64,000 bases of DNA from Polyodon spathula. Its lineage: Eukaryota > Chordata > Actinopteri > Acipenseriformes > Polyodontidae. The notes beneath the pieces are model-generated. The model was not told the origin of the DNA. It saw nothing but the letters and a program-made list of their open reading frames with translations, and ran no database searches. The stretch covers positions 13,055,193 through 13,119,192 of the forward strand of contig NC_054534.1 of the NCBI RefSeq assembly GCF_017654505.1. Direction: 5' to 3'. Positions 27,911 to 41,205 of the stretch are shown one piece after another; position 1 is the first letter of the stretch, and every line of letters begins with the position of its first letter. The position numbers were made by a program, and so were the translations under genes.

Positions 27911-28706
27911 CCTTTAAAAACAAAAATTCATAAGATCTTGCAGGATGTCACAGTTAAGCCAAATATTTGGTCTCCAGACAACCTGAAAACCTAACCCATA
28001 TGCTGCACTACCACATTCTATACTAGTGATATTTTCTGATAGTGTGTGGTAAGACATACCTTACCCATGTTGTGTGCGTGTGAGATATGAGGCTATAGGC
28101 AGTCTTGCCCATCATGACTGAAACTAACTTGCAAAACAACGATTCTGCTTTAGAGAAATTACATAATGTCAGAGGTTTCAGTTTTTATAGCAAATGAACA
28201 AGTCAGGTGAGAAAAGGCCCACTTATACAAAAAGTATATACTATATATGGCACAGGTTTATATACTATGTCCAGCCTCTGTATTTCTGTTTCAGTACCTA
28301 GAAGCGGCATACTGAGAAATAAAACAATCACTGGAGTTTATTAATAAAATAAGTATATTGCTGCATGTTTTACTGTCACGTAATACAACCTACCAGCAGG
28401 TGTTTACCAAGCAAACACTAGTTGCAATGTGAATTGATTAACAAATATTTACATGATTTAGTATTATGCACGTCCATTTATGAAAATAGTGATTGAGAAA
28501 TATAAAATAAACACCAAGTGTAGATGATTTAACCAACATAACTTTATGAAATTGGAATTAATCACAAACTATTCTGAAAAGTGCTGAACACCAGAAACAG
28601 ACAATCACACCGAGGGGGGTAGAAAACATTTCCTTAACGTGCTATCAAGTTGACAGCAGCTTGATGCAAACATGTTATTATTTTAATAATCTACAGCGAA
28701 GGATTA

Positions 28707-29083
28707 CACTGTGTAACAATTTATTTATTTTTTTTTGTTCCTGGGTAGTAAGTGTTATTTCCTAATTGCTTATGACTATAAAAGATTTATTAGTGTATTT
28801 ACAGTATAATCGTAAATCTCGAAAAACTACTCACTTCTAAATCTTTTGTAGTCATTTTTGTATTACTTTAGTATAAATACATGTTAATTTGGATTCATAT
28901 GTTGTTTTTTTCTGACTTTATGTGAACGTTTTCCCATTGGAAATAGTGATATTTTGAAATATCACTGTCCTGGTCACAAAAGCAAAGTTTGTGGGGAATA
29001 ATAGCCATTTTCTATACTTTTGAGGCATAAGCAATTAGGAAATAACACTTACTACCCAGGAACAAAAATTGTGTTACATAGTG
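28707..29083. mobile_element. Foldback MITE with TTA target duplication
   Basis: The left arm begins CACTGTGTAACAATTT and contains GTTCCTGGGTAGTAAGTGTT, then ATTTCCTAATTGCTTATG. The right arm is its inverted copy (CATAAGCAATTAGGAAAT, then AACACTTACTACCCAGGAAC, then GTTACATAGTG). Arms are about 65 bp. The element is flanked on both sides by TTA (28,704-28,706 and 29,084-29,086). A 3-bp TTA duplication is typical of PIF/Harbinger insertions, but the termini alone do not prove the superfamily. No coding capacity. Confidence 0.75.
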
Positions 29084-29128
29084 TTATGTGTCTGCCATTT
29101 AACTATATGAATTCCTCTGATGTGTTCA

Positions 29129-29148
29129 CCCCCCCCCCCCCCCCCCCC
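29129..29148. repeat. Poly-C homopolymer
   Basis: About 20 consecutive C. Confidence 0.9.
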
Positions 29149-29687
29149 GAGGGGTGATATATTGGCCCACTTATTAAACTGTTACTTCTGACTGTAGGGT
29201 TCAAAACACATTTATTTCCCTAGCTTGCCACTTTGTTGTATGTATTCATAAATCTGTTTCTGCCCTTTTGAACCTTTGCCGGAGAGGGCTGGTACAATCG
29301 GAAACCAATTAAATGTTTCTGATTGAACATGTTTAATTCAGCCAGGTGATGTTTTGAATTCAGGAGACATTTTGACAGGAAGACCTGAAGCATAACCGAT
29401 GTAACACGAAAATAGCCACTCAAAACTGACTTACGACCAGGGTTACGTTAATAAAAATAGCAAAACAAATCAAGAAAGAAAGTGCAGGAGTACGTACAAC
29501 AAAGTAGGTAGCTAGGGAAGGAAATGCGCAGTGTTTGACCCTAAAACCTGTTCAGTAAGAGACACAAGCACGGTGGAAAGAAATCTGCAATTGACTTTTT
29601 GGGTGTTTGCATTGTGATTTGCAACGGTTTTGCGATTCCAAAGGAATTCAATAAATATGTATCAAACAAAGGAATAAAAAATGAGTG

Positions 29688-30268
29688 AAGGCCTTTACAC
29701 ACCAGACACGATACGACAAGCGAATGTGTCATACGGCACACCGCACCACGACAAAACAAATAAAACATGTATTTTTTTTTTATACGAGCCATTCACACTG
29801 CCTGCGATGTGACCGGGGAATCTGAATCGGCACAAAAAAAAAAAGAAAATGGAATTGGTGTTTATTTTTGCAATTTTGTCACGTGACCAATGAGGAACGG
29901 TTTCCCTTGCGTGCCTTCAGTAAACAATGGCAGAAGAAAAGATCATTCTTGCAATATCATAATACCTGAAGCTGTACAATAAAGGACACAAAAATGATAA
30001 AGAGGCAATGAGGGAGAACATCTGGCAGTGCATTTCCAGGGAACTGGATACAAATGGTGTGTATGATTTGTATACCTTTACTGAAATAAGTATTCTGAAA
30101 AGCTATTATGTCTTCTACATTTTTATTAGCTGTATAACAGGACTATCATACGTGTGATTTTTTTTCCAGCAGATGATACAGTTACGTTGTGCATTGTGCA
30201 TAGTGCCACTAGTGTGAAAGGTAAGTGTCGCAGGACAAATCGCATCACGTCCGGAGTGTGGAGACCTT
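29688..30268 (+). mobile_element. Deleted PIF/Harbinger-like element with a MADF-like remnant
   Basis: The left end AAGGCCTTTACACACCAG and the reverse complement of the right end, AAGGTCTCCACACTCCGG, are diverged inverted repeats that continue for about 30 bp (GATACGAC against GATGCGAT). Inside, from 29,927, a frame reads MAEEKIILAIS, a stop, then YLKLYNKGHKNDKEAMREN, then IWQCISRELDTNG. This resembles the MADF/Myb-like companion protein of Harbinger transposons. The DDE transposase (HARBI1-like) is missing and the frame has a stop at codon 12. No clean 3-bp target duplication was seen. Confidence 0.6.
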
Positions 30269-31315
30269 AACTGTGGTAAAGGTTGGATAATAATGACAAC
30301 TGTCATTAACTGGCTCAAAAATGATTGCTACCATTAATTGCAACTTGTTCTGTTTGTCTACATTTTGCTTATTGGCTTTTTTATATAAAGTCATACCTCT
30401 ATTCTCTCAACCACCACTTTTTTATGGGTAACACTTTTGTCTAAGGGAGACAGAAGAATGAGACATCTCTTAGTAGCAGTACCATTGATCCTTTTTAGCT
30501 TTAGATTACCAAGATACATGATTATTGCCAATAGTGTGATTACCATTAAGCATTTTTCAGTACAATAAATAATCAAGACTAAACTAATTGTTAATAATTT
30601 CACAATCGTGTGTTGTTCCAACACTAAATGAGGTCTAAATAGACAGTTTGTATGTTCAGTATGGTTCCTGTATAGTGGTATTTTACAGATGCTATCGTAT
30701 TTTACTGTATAATGGTTATTGACCGGTTTTCAGAAACCAATTTCCACATAAGGCGCTTTATTGGACTACCCTACTTAAATTGTCAATCCATATAGAAATT
30801 CTATGTGACAGAATATATAAGAAAAGCAACCGTTTAGCTGTACCTTCTTTCAGTGACAGGAATAAAAAAGAATTCCCAGACTGATAGAAAGGCTATTAAA
30901 CTGAACTCTACATGATGACTGTACCATTGAGCTGGGATCGAAAGCAATATTGAGCATCAGCTTGTTTTCTCCTTCTGTTTACATGTGGTGCTCATATCTA
31001 AATTAAATGACTTGAGATGTGACAGGTAACATTAAAAGCATACAGATTGCTTCACACTCATTCAACAGACATGGAAACTGCTATTCACACATCCTGGGTG
31101 TCTGGCAGTGCCTTGCTCAGGGGAAATAACAACGCTCCAGGGAAATGAGGCCCTGGTACTTATTTTTGCCAGTATGAAGATGAAAAAAAAATTGAAGTTG
31201 GGAACAAGTGGACTAGAGAAATAATTTAATGGAAATTGAAGGGGAGAACAGTACAATAGTTTTATTTCATGGACGCCTAGTCTTTGAAAACTCACATTTT
31301 ACTCACCACATTTTA

Positions 31316-31361
31316 CAAATATCTAGAAGCCCCAAACTAAAGCTGGGCTTCTAGATATTTG
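31316..31361. repeat. Perfect 17-bp inverted repeat with 12-nt loop
   Basis: Arm CAAATATCTAGAAGCCC (31,316-31,332) is the exact reverse complement of GGGCTTCTAGATATTTG (31,345-31,361). The loop is 12 nt. No surrounding terminal repeat or T-run was seen that would assign it to a transposon or terminator. Confidence 0.85.
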
Positions 31362-31999
31362 GCAAAGCATTCATGTGTACCACCAAATGTACCATGAAAG
31401 GAGAAAGTAGTACAATCTTCCATAGGAGAAGTAATGGGAAATTCAATTATCATGACTTGGGACATCATATATTAATAAAATAAACATAAAGAACTGGATG
31501 TGGTTAGAACTCATCACGTTAGGGTCATAACATATCATCCTTGTTCTAGCCTAATTGTTGGCTAAGAGCAAGACTTTAAATTTTTGATAATGCTTTAAAA
31601 ACCCTTTCCCCATGTACCTGTATTCATTTCTGTCTCATATTGTCCCCGACTGCTGTTCCAGTTCTTGGGATGAAAGTCTGCTGCAGCTGCCTAACATCAA
31701 AATGTAAATAATAGGGCGCTTTGTGAAAATGTGTCCTAAAGGCATTATATAAATAACATTCTGTTGTTGTTGTTACAAATTTCTTTTTAAACACAACACA
31801 ATGGATTGTAATTTCACATATGTTTAGGTACAGTATATATGTGTCTTTGCAGAATATTTAATTTAACCTTTTTAAATCACAATTGTGTATCATATTGATT
31901 TTTTGCAATAATACATATACAGCACACAAGTGGTAGCCACAGTAATTACTACCAAAGACCATTAAAAAATAAATGGGTGAAACTTTAGATTACTCATAC

Positions 32000-32000
<1 letters not shown>

Positions 32001-32057
<57 letters not shown>

Positions 32058-32080
32058 ATATATATATATATATATATATA
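32001..32080. repeat. Interrupted (AT)n tract
   Basis: AT dinucleotides with a few TATAATA and TATTATAAATA interruptions. Confidence 0.93.
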
Positions 32081-35000
32081 ACACACAATTCTACATGCTA
32101 TAATCAATTTATGGTCAAAGATCAATATGGTATTGTTGATCAAACTTATGGTTTCAGGGTGTAATTTAGGCACCCACTGCAGAGCAGTCTGAACAATTCC
32201 AGCTTTTCATGTGTGCTTAATTAGACAAACCACACTTTGTGTACAATTAAGGCTCACAGGAAAAACAGCTTTAATAGCTCCTCAATGGGAGTCTTAAATT
32301 GTTCCCTGGGTTTAAACATCTTGTGGTATTAAAATCTAATTTATCAAGGTATTTAAAGCAAAATGCAATTTGCACCAATAATCTTTTAAACACAACTCAG
32401 ATGATTAATTTAAGGACCCAAGAGTGAGATTCGTTTGTCTGTTCTTAATCTTGAAACATTAACATGTTCCTATTATTGATAAAAAATGTGTTTTTTAAAT
32501 GTTCATCCGATCAATGATTTTTATTGTTTGCATAGAGAACAAACCTACTATTTACAACTGGTGACAGAGCTTTAAAATAAAGAGGGGGGGGGGGGGGGGT
32601 AATTTTCCAAAGTCAGCCAGGACAGCAGAGGCTGATGACCATGACTTAACTCATGAGCTCCATATGCGTTGGTCCCAACCGTATGCAGACTAATGGGAAG
32701 CCAGGAATGATCCAACCTTTGAAAATTCACTTTTTTTGTGTGTCAAGTCTACCAAAAGAATATTATAATGTATCCTTGATAGATTAAGTGAAGAGTCATC
32801 ATTTAAAAGAAATAAACAAGGCTCTGCTTTAACCTGTGAACCAATTAAATCACTTTATTAAGGATTCAGCAGTGCATACATGTACTGATCTTACTTGCAA
32901 GTTGTGTTCATGTTAACTTTACTTCAAATATTGTTGCAAAACTGAATTCATGTAAGCAGATATTGTTGAGTTTTGAGAATATTTTTAAGAGGCTGGTTAC
33001 ATGCTTTACGGATTAACTATTTCCTGTTTGCGTACAATATGATTTTTCCAGATTTGGGGAATGTTTTTTTTTTATCTTCTTATCCATTGTTACAGGTTTA
33101 CTAGCCAAGTACTCATGATGAAGATGCTGAGTAAATCATTTAAGAAACCTCATGTCTAATAATGAAAGCTGTGCTTTGGAGTCACATGTTTATATTTTGG
33201 ATTCAATTGGAAAACAAAAAATCACAATTCTGGGCTTTTTGGGGGTTTTTGGGGTTTTTTTTGCACAAAGCGAAAATGTGTAGTATTTTTTATACAAGCT
33301 GTAAATTCTTGTTAAAATAGATTTTAGATACTAAAAAGACTGTTACATTCCTTTATAAGTGCATGCTGATAGCCATTGCTGTGAGAGATAATAATGTACT
33401 ATAGATGATATTTTAGCTATACACTATTTTTTATATATTTGAATAGGTTACATACTGCAATGCAATTTATTGCAGTAGAGGAAAACTTTATAAGAAACAG
33501 TGAGAAAGAAAAGAAGCTTTTGAGCCTGGTCTTTCTTTTTTTCGACTGACATCAAATATCTCCCCAATGTTCTTTTACTTTAAATTCCCTTTTTTTTCTT
33601 GTCACTTGCTCAAAAGCAGCAGCACAGTTTGGCAATGAAACAATGACTGGACTTTTTTTTTACATCTCCAGTCAAAACTGCAGTCCGCTCTGGTAGTATA
33701 GGTAGAAGATGTGGAATGATTGCTCATGGTATACAATTGTTATTCTCCTCAGGGCGATGTCTCAGTAGATCATGAGCCCTGACAGGGGTGAATGGTTTAT
33801 GTTAGGACATCCTCCTAAATGGGATTAAAAAATGTATCCCATGCTAGATAAAGCAATACTTGTGGTATTAAAAAAAAATACACCTCCACTCATAACAGCA
33901 GAAGCAGTAACGTTCTAATAAATATGTTTTTATTTTTCAGTATTCAACAATGCAACTATTTAATGAATTATCCTAGGGTAGGTTTTCTATTAAGTTACTA
34001 GTGCTGAAAGGTTTATTTTGCTAGTCGTCATGTACTCTAGCATTCAGTTTCTCTATTCATTGCTACTTTATATTTCAGAGATGTCCGCTAATTGCTTGTG
34101 ATTCCCTTTTAAAATTTGTACCTGATACAGTCACAACGTGCAGTACATTGCACTGAATGACAATACTTTTAAGTCTCCATGTCTGTATAATAACCTTGTT
34201 CCTAATACAATTGTAAGCCATTAGAAAATTCAGCATGGTTACAATTAACTTCGCCAACCTACAAAGGGCTACTTACACAATTGATTGGTTTGTATTTCAC
34301 TGTTTAAAGTTATAGAAAACCTGAATAACAGAGAATACAGGTATTATAGCATCATCTTTCATATACTATATCACTGTACCATCCAGTGGTCTTTTTTTTT
34401 TTTTTTTTTTAATTGCAACCATATTTAAAAACCTGCTTTTAATGTCCCCATTTGTTCATTCCAGTAGTAATAACAAATGGCTGGTAGCATGGGCAGAACA
34501 AAAAACAAAAACAAGAATAATGCTCAAATAAATGTGTGATTTGTTTACTCAGAATAGTCCAGATGGGATGTGCAAGTCATTTTCAGTCACTGCTTGTGTC
34601 CTATAGTGTCCAATACTGGGTTACGCTGAGGAAAAAATAAAGGAAGTGACTTAAGAAGTGTTAAGTCAGTAAACTTGTAAGCTAAATGGAGTTTGTTGTA
34701 GGGATAGATTGACTACTAATTTGACAAAGTTGAACAGATGAGGTAAAAAATATCAACATCTGTGGGCTTGTCACCTCTTTTAAAAAATGTATTAATAAAT
34801 CATGTATTTGATCATATCTGATGCTCTATTTGTGAACATACTGTATTGTTACATGGTATTTTAAAACTGCTTAAGATGTCGTAAACCATAGCCACGGCCC
34901 ACCCAGTTAGCACACAGGCCCACCCAAATGTGCCTATGTGAATGTCAAGTTTAAGTAAATGTATAATTTATTTATTCCTATTTATTTATTTTTTTTAAAC

Positions 35001-36818
35001 TGTGCACCCTGAAAGCGAGAATTCGAGTTTAGGAGAAATAGGCTATAGAGAAAATGTCGCAGGCTTTAGCCAATCAAAGCAACAGTAGTCACTGTGATGC
35101 AATGTTTGGGTGGAATGTGCCTCTTATACTACGAATCATGGGCAAGCTGTGTTTGATTGACAGCTTGTGAGGCAGTTGGTGCAGATCTGTTAAGTCCCAA
35201 ACGTTTCCATATTCCAACCTTATTTAAAATGTGCAGTTTTTTTAAGCAAACTTGCAGGCTAATTGGTATTTTTTTTTTTTTTTTAAGACAACGGACAGAT
35301 AATGAATCCACACAAGCAACTCACATATCATCGTCTTCCTCCGAATCTGCAAATTATTCATTTACATCTACTTCAGCAGTGGAAATGGCAACATGTGAAA
35401 ATAAATGTCTGAAGAGGAAAATTACCAAATTGATTGTATGATTCGTTTGTTACTTCATCTTTGGGAAAGTCAACCAGGGAGTACTCTAATGAAGATTTGA
35501 GAGTAATGTGGAATCATAATTTACTGGATTGTCAACTTTGTGAAATGAAACATGATATGGCCTCATGAAAGCCGCATCTGCTAGCTTGCCAACATCGGAC
35601 ACATTTGGCAATAGAAAAAGTCTACTACTGGCATGTACTTGTATATTGTACAACGTTAATATGGATGAAGTTAAGTTTTTAGTCTTCGTTCAACAAATAA
35701 AGTGCAAATTGACTGTGGGGAAAAATGACCCAACACTAATTTAAGTTTGAGATGATTGCCACCTGATTATCTTTCCAAATACACACACACTTTTAAGGCT
35801 CTTCTCCACTATGAACAGGATTAAGACAGCTGTGCGAGCTTAAACGCTGACAAGTCGCATAGGCAAAATTCTTGATTGATTAAAGAAGGATGAGAGGGAC
35901 AAACTTGACAGACTGCTGTAGTGACCCACAGGTTGCAGTAGAGGGAGCTGATGCTCCTGAGAACTGACCATGAGGATTTACTTTAAGATCTGATTACATA
36001 TTGCTGCCGTTTCCTGGTAAATAATCATTACCTGTGTGTCAGGTGAATCATACTCCAATACCCTAGCTAAAAGCAGACCTACTGCACAGGAAATGAGTAG
36101 CTACCAGGAATCAGCAGTTTATTTATTATTTTACTTTGTACTTAAAAAGTCTGTAAATTCCAACTTGCACTAGTATTTAAAATGTGAGAGGAATTCGGGT
36201 GCACAGGCTAGTAAGACATTATTTAAATGATAACTAAAGGGTGCATCACGAGGATAACAGTCCTCTGAGTCTGACTGCAAAGGAATGAATCACAGACAGG
36301 CAGTGTATTGCTGAGAATGGCCATTGTTAGGTCTGTTTATGAAACCTGTCCTGTTATGTTGTGATAATATTACACTTCTCATATAATATTTGTTTTATTG
36401 ATTTTTTTGGTACCTAAAACATTGAATTAAATGGTACCAGAGAATTGAATTCCCTCTGTATCCACTTTGTACAGCTGGGGCAACACAGATGTTTGATTTG
36501 TACTATCCTGTCAATGTGCCTCAAGCCTAATTTAGACTTCATGATCATCAAATCTTTAGTCTCTTGAAGAGCAGTCAGAAAAATTATCAAAAGTACCTAT
36601 TGGGGCCAATGATGGCGTGTTTTTTTGTTTTGTTTTGTTTTTCTGTTTTTTTTTTTTTTTTTTGTCCTCTAGCAACTACAAGTCTAAAACCATCAAAATT
36701 ATTTGTGCATAGGTCCCAATGTCTAACATATGAAATGACTTTCAGTCACTGACGTCCTTGAGATTAAAAGCTTCATGTACCATTGCCAGTTTTAAGTCCT
36801 GACATTTATTTAAACTCA

Positions 36819-36992
<174 letters not shown>

Positions 36993-38329
36993 TTAGACTG
37001 TAAAATGATTACACCGCTTTTAACCAGGGGAAATACAAAAACACTGTAAACAGTGTAGGTTCAAGCAGGAGCTGACAATAATCCAGGTATTTTGAGGGTA
37101 TCATTGACCAGTCATTTTTAGGTAAATAATTTATTTTGAGTCAGTCAGTCAAGAATATTTTTAAAGAATCTGATGTAGTTTGGAACAGTCTTTGAAATCA
37201 AATGTCTCCTAATAGGTTTTTAAAATTCTTAAGATGGTCTATGGTTATCCTTTATATTGTGCTGCCATCTTGTGGGAATGCAATGTTAAACCGTTCAAGA
37301 GGTCAATGTACTTTGGGCCATGTTCACAAAGCATTTACCACCATTCTTAGTTAACACAGTTTTTTTGTTTGTTTGTTTGTTTTCCTTAAAAGAAAACAAA
37401 ACATTGATATTAAAACACTATCCTTTTAAATGATGGATTGACTTTTGACTATTCCAGTAACATTATATCTAATGTATTAAATGTTATACTTTTACTTATT
37501 AATAAATATAACTATCAGCTGTGGGAACGACTGTATAAAACAAAATTCCAACCACCCAACTGGAGGAACAGAGATTTAAATTTCACTGTCACATAAATTC
37601 AGAAATAAAATGGTTTAATAAGGATAAAGACATGACAGGCGAGACACCTAAATGCATTCTATACCCTGCGCCAGAGTATAAATGAAAACTATTGTGGTTA
37701 TTTTTAAATGTGATTGTGAAAATGACTTTAAATATAAATAATTAATATAATAAATAAAGCTAGTAAAAATAAACTTTGCTTAAAGCTTTTAAAAAATATA
37801 TTACACACTGTACAATTAGAGTCAAAGGAGGGTAGATTTGCTTTGAAATTACATCCGATGTTTAACATGTGGTTACATTTAGGAGAATGGCTTTTTAAAG
37901 GGAGTCCTAAAATTGAGTGTCAAAAAATAAAATAATCAAACAATACTTAAAAAAAAGAAGAAAATTAGGGTAAAATGCCCTTAAGGTGACAATTATTTAC
38001 TTTTTGTAATGTCTCAGATCTCTCTGGTGAACTTTCATGCGATAACAACCCAAGCCTCCCCCACTTTTTCAAAATGCAAACTGAATTGCATTGCCACTTC
38101 AAAAGTGAAGATACATGTAAAGTATGTGTCCCTAGAAATATGGCAAATCATTTGACCAAAGAACTGGAACACACTGGCAAAAATTTGCTTGGAGTAATAA
38201 CCCCAGTGTCCTTTATGCTACCTTTAAATGTTACTATATTCCAAAAACAAATTACTAACAAATATGACGATGGAAACTTGTCACTGCACTGTAAAGTATT
38301 GTATATATGTTGAACAAAAAGTGTATACT

Positions 38330-38600
38330 GGTGATGTTATTTATAACATGGCCTCTAGAAGCCTATTGATGAAACTAGATGTTTTATACCATTTTGCTAT
38401 AAGATTTGTCACTGGTGCCCCCTACAGAACTCACCATCTCGACCTTAACAATCTGATGAATTGGCCCTCTTTATATACAAGTCTACTGAAACACTGGTAT
38501 ATGTTAATCTACCGAACTGTAATTGGGAAAACAGCTGCAGTCATTCAGTCATTTTATTAAACTTGTTGTTCCCTGGGTATCAACAGTTTTTGTTCGTCAC
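38330..38600 (+). mobile_element. LINE ORF2 C-terminal remnant
   Basis: A frame at 38,350-38,560 reads LDVLYHFAIRFVTGAPYRTH, then HLDLNNLMNWPSLYTSLLKH, then WYMLIYRTVIGKTAA. This matches the pattern of the C-terminal region after the reverse transcriptase in fish LINE polyproteins (ALRFITG.. YRTHH.. L.. WPSL.. R..HWY..IYK..LGK). Only this fragment is recognisable and a stop follows. Clade uncertain (L2/CR1-like). Confidence 0.65.
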
Positions 38601-38829
38601 TCAATTCAGTTTGCAACAGCCAAATGAGTTTCAACAAAAGGTACAATTTGAACAGTTCATATCTGAGGTCACTTTTAGCCATAGGGTTGACTCATTGCTG
38701 ACTGGCATCTGTACTCATTGTCAGCAACACATGTAATGTCACAAGTGTATGTAATCCTGCAAATATTAAGTCAATACATCAAATTGTTTCTGAAATACAA
38801 GCTTTTGACACTGTTGAGGCAGCGGCTTT

Positions 38830-38866
<37 letters not shown>

Positions 38867-40378
38867 ATCTTAAAATGGGTTAATTGTTCTTGTACTTGAC
38901 CTATACATTTACAGAATATCGTCTGTGTAATGAGTAGGCAATATCTTGAAGCATTGACCCCAATATAGTGTCCACAACACTGAATCACGAGTTTCACAAA
39001 ACCAAACGTATACATAATGTAAGATTGTAACCCATAACGGTAAACACTTTGAAAAAATAACTTCGCCTGGTGCTGATTTTCGTGGTGGGTGTCGATTTCT
39101 CAAAGAACCTTAACAGAACAATTTAACGCAAAAGTTTGTTTATTGTAAATTAAAGAATTTGGCGTAAAAAAAAAAAAAAAAAAAGCTGGTGTTTGTTTAT
39201 TGCCGTCCATGTCTTGGCGGTAGATAGACTAAATAAAAATTACTCATAAAACGTCTTTCCCTCGTTAATAGCTATTTGAAGTCCCGTATACAACTGCTAG
39301 ACTAGTCTGTTTATCCTATCGGAGTGCAAGAAGTCACTTAAACCAGTACGTGTGTGTGCAATGGCGTAGGTTTTGAACTGCTAATTATTACAGAAACAAG
39401 TGGGGCTTTGCAGGTGGTTGGCGGTACTCAAAAAATTAAGCCAATACAATACGACGGTTTTTAAACCGTTTTACAGCACCAGAGAATCCACTTGTATTGC
39501 TGGAAAATGCCATAAAAGGCTCTAAATGTAACATACGGTACAATGAATGGGCAATGGAAGAAACAAAAAACTGCTGCGGTCAAGACACCAGATGATTAGT
39601 AAAGCTACCAGACCATTATATTACACAGAGTGTAATGCTAAACTGTAATCTAAAAAGGTATGGAATTAAATACATTTTAATGCAATACAATGTTAACGTA
39701 TTATACACAGAACTGTCCTCACTTGATTCTTATAAAACAACGTCAACACGGCTAGATTGTATAAGAAGGTAACATTGCTGGGTACAATTTCAGATATTGT
39801 GTGTCAGACTGGCACCTTAAAAAAAAAAAAGAAATAAAAATACTACAAACGATTGAGAGCAAACTTTGTCATTCAAGTTCACTATTCCCAAGTGTGATAT
39901 AACCTATAGATTTGTTTTAATTATTATTATTATTATTTGAAGGATGGGGGGGGGGGGGTAGTCTCTACAGCTAGATTTATATTTGAGGAATGTTAGCAAA
40001 CTGTATTGTCAACAAGAAGTTTTGGGATAAACTACATTATAAAGTCAAACGTGGCACAATGCTATTTTTAAGCATTTAAGCTAAAGCTGTTGCCACTTCG
40101 GGTAAGAATTTGTTTGGCCTTCCAACCAGGAAGGGACAGTGGTCGCATCAGGTTCAGGGCGCTACCATTGGAAGAACTCTCAGACGAGAGCTCCGCAGTT
40201 GGTGGTTTTAGAAATCAGTCTTGGATCATACTTCAGAGCCAATCGGCGTGCAGGGGCTGACTGTAATGTTGCTCAATGTTTAGACGGAAGAAGTAGGCTT
40301 TTGTGATACTAAAGTGTTTTATACTTTTGATTAATTACCTCCCAGTCGCTGTTTATATGTGACTTGCCAGATGCAGCC
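38600..40378. other. Upstream region of SIGMAR1
   Basis: No exon upstream of the SIGMAR1 start was supported. It contains poly-A runs at 38,831-38,864 and 39,167-39,184 and a short G run at 39,946-39,958. From about 40,100 to 40,300 the sequence is less AT-rich than its surroundings (for example the stretch around CAGACGAGAGCTCCGCAG and CAATCGGCGTGCAGGGG), as expected near a promoter. No TATA box could be assigned with confidence, so the promoter position is inferred only. Confidence 0.4.
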
Positions 40379-41153
40379 ATGTCTTTTATTTTAAAAGTGT
40401 TAAAACTCGTGGTGGTGCTCGGAGTGCTAGCATTGCTTGTCCTGTACACACAGTATTGGTTGGGGAACAAACAGTATGTGTTCAACAAGGACGATGTTGC
40501 AAAGCTGGCCAAGCAGTATGCAGGTAAGTATATAATTAACAAGTTTAGAATATGTTGGGTGGTAGCGTAATCTCACAATGTTTATCTTTTTCAAACGAAG
40601 TTATAACAGGTACTGTATCACTTTTTTTTTTTTTTTTGCTACAGTGCAAAATGACGTCTCTGTACAGTGTGGCAGTACTGCTGCAACTAAGTTGCGTCAG
40701 TTAGGATACTTCTGAACAAGTCGATTATTAAAATCTTTCAACATTAAATAAAAAAAGTGGCAATCTGTGCCGCCATTTAAAGATTTAATTGTTTTAATTC
40801 TGTCGATTTAAATGTATTTCTCATCACAAGCGATTGTGCATATTGTAATTATTTTTACCTTAATTCAATACCTGAACTGGCAGAAGTGAAAGTGTAATAT
40901 ATATATATATATAGAGTAACGGTGGGTGCCGCCCACCTCTCCTGGCAGGGACTTTTCAGGATCCCTGGGCTGGGGAGTTTCCCCACAGCTGCCAGGCAAA
41001 GACTTTCCAGGGACTCTGGGATGGAGAATTTCCCATCGCCACCTGCCTGTACTTTCACTCCCTGAATATTTGGGTGAGGATATAAACACACTCTTATTTG
41101 TTTTTACAAATGAAATTCGTCCGCTCTATGATACAGGAAGTACTGTAGCGATG

Positions 41154-41205
<52 letters not shown>

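Noticed and set aside
35157..35441. Serine-rich 94-codon frame as a gene
   Set aside because: No splice sites, domain or similarity that I could recognise; it may be part of an old repeat.
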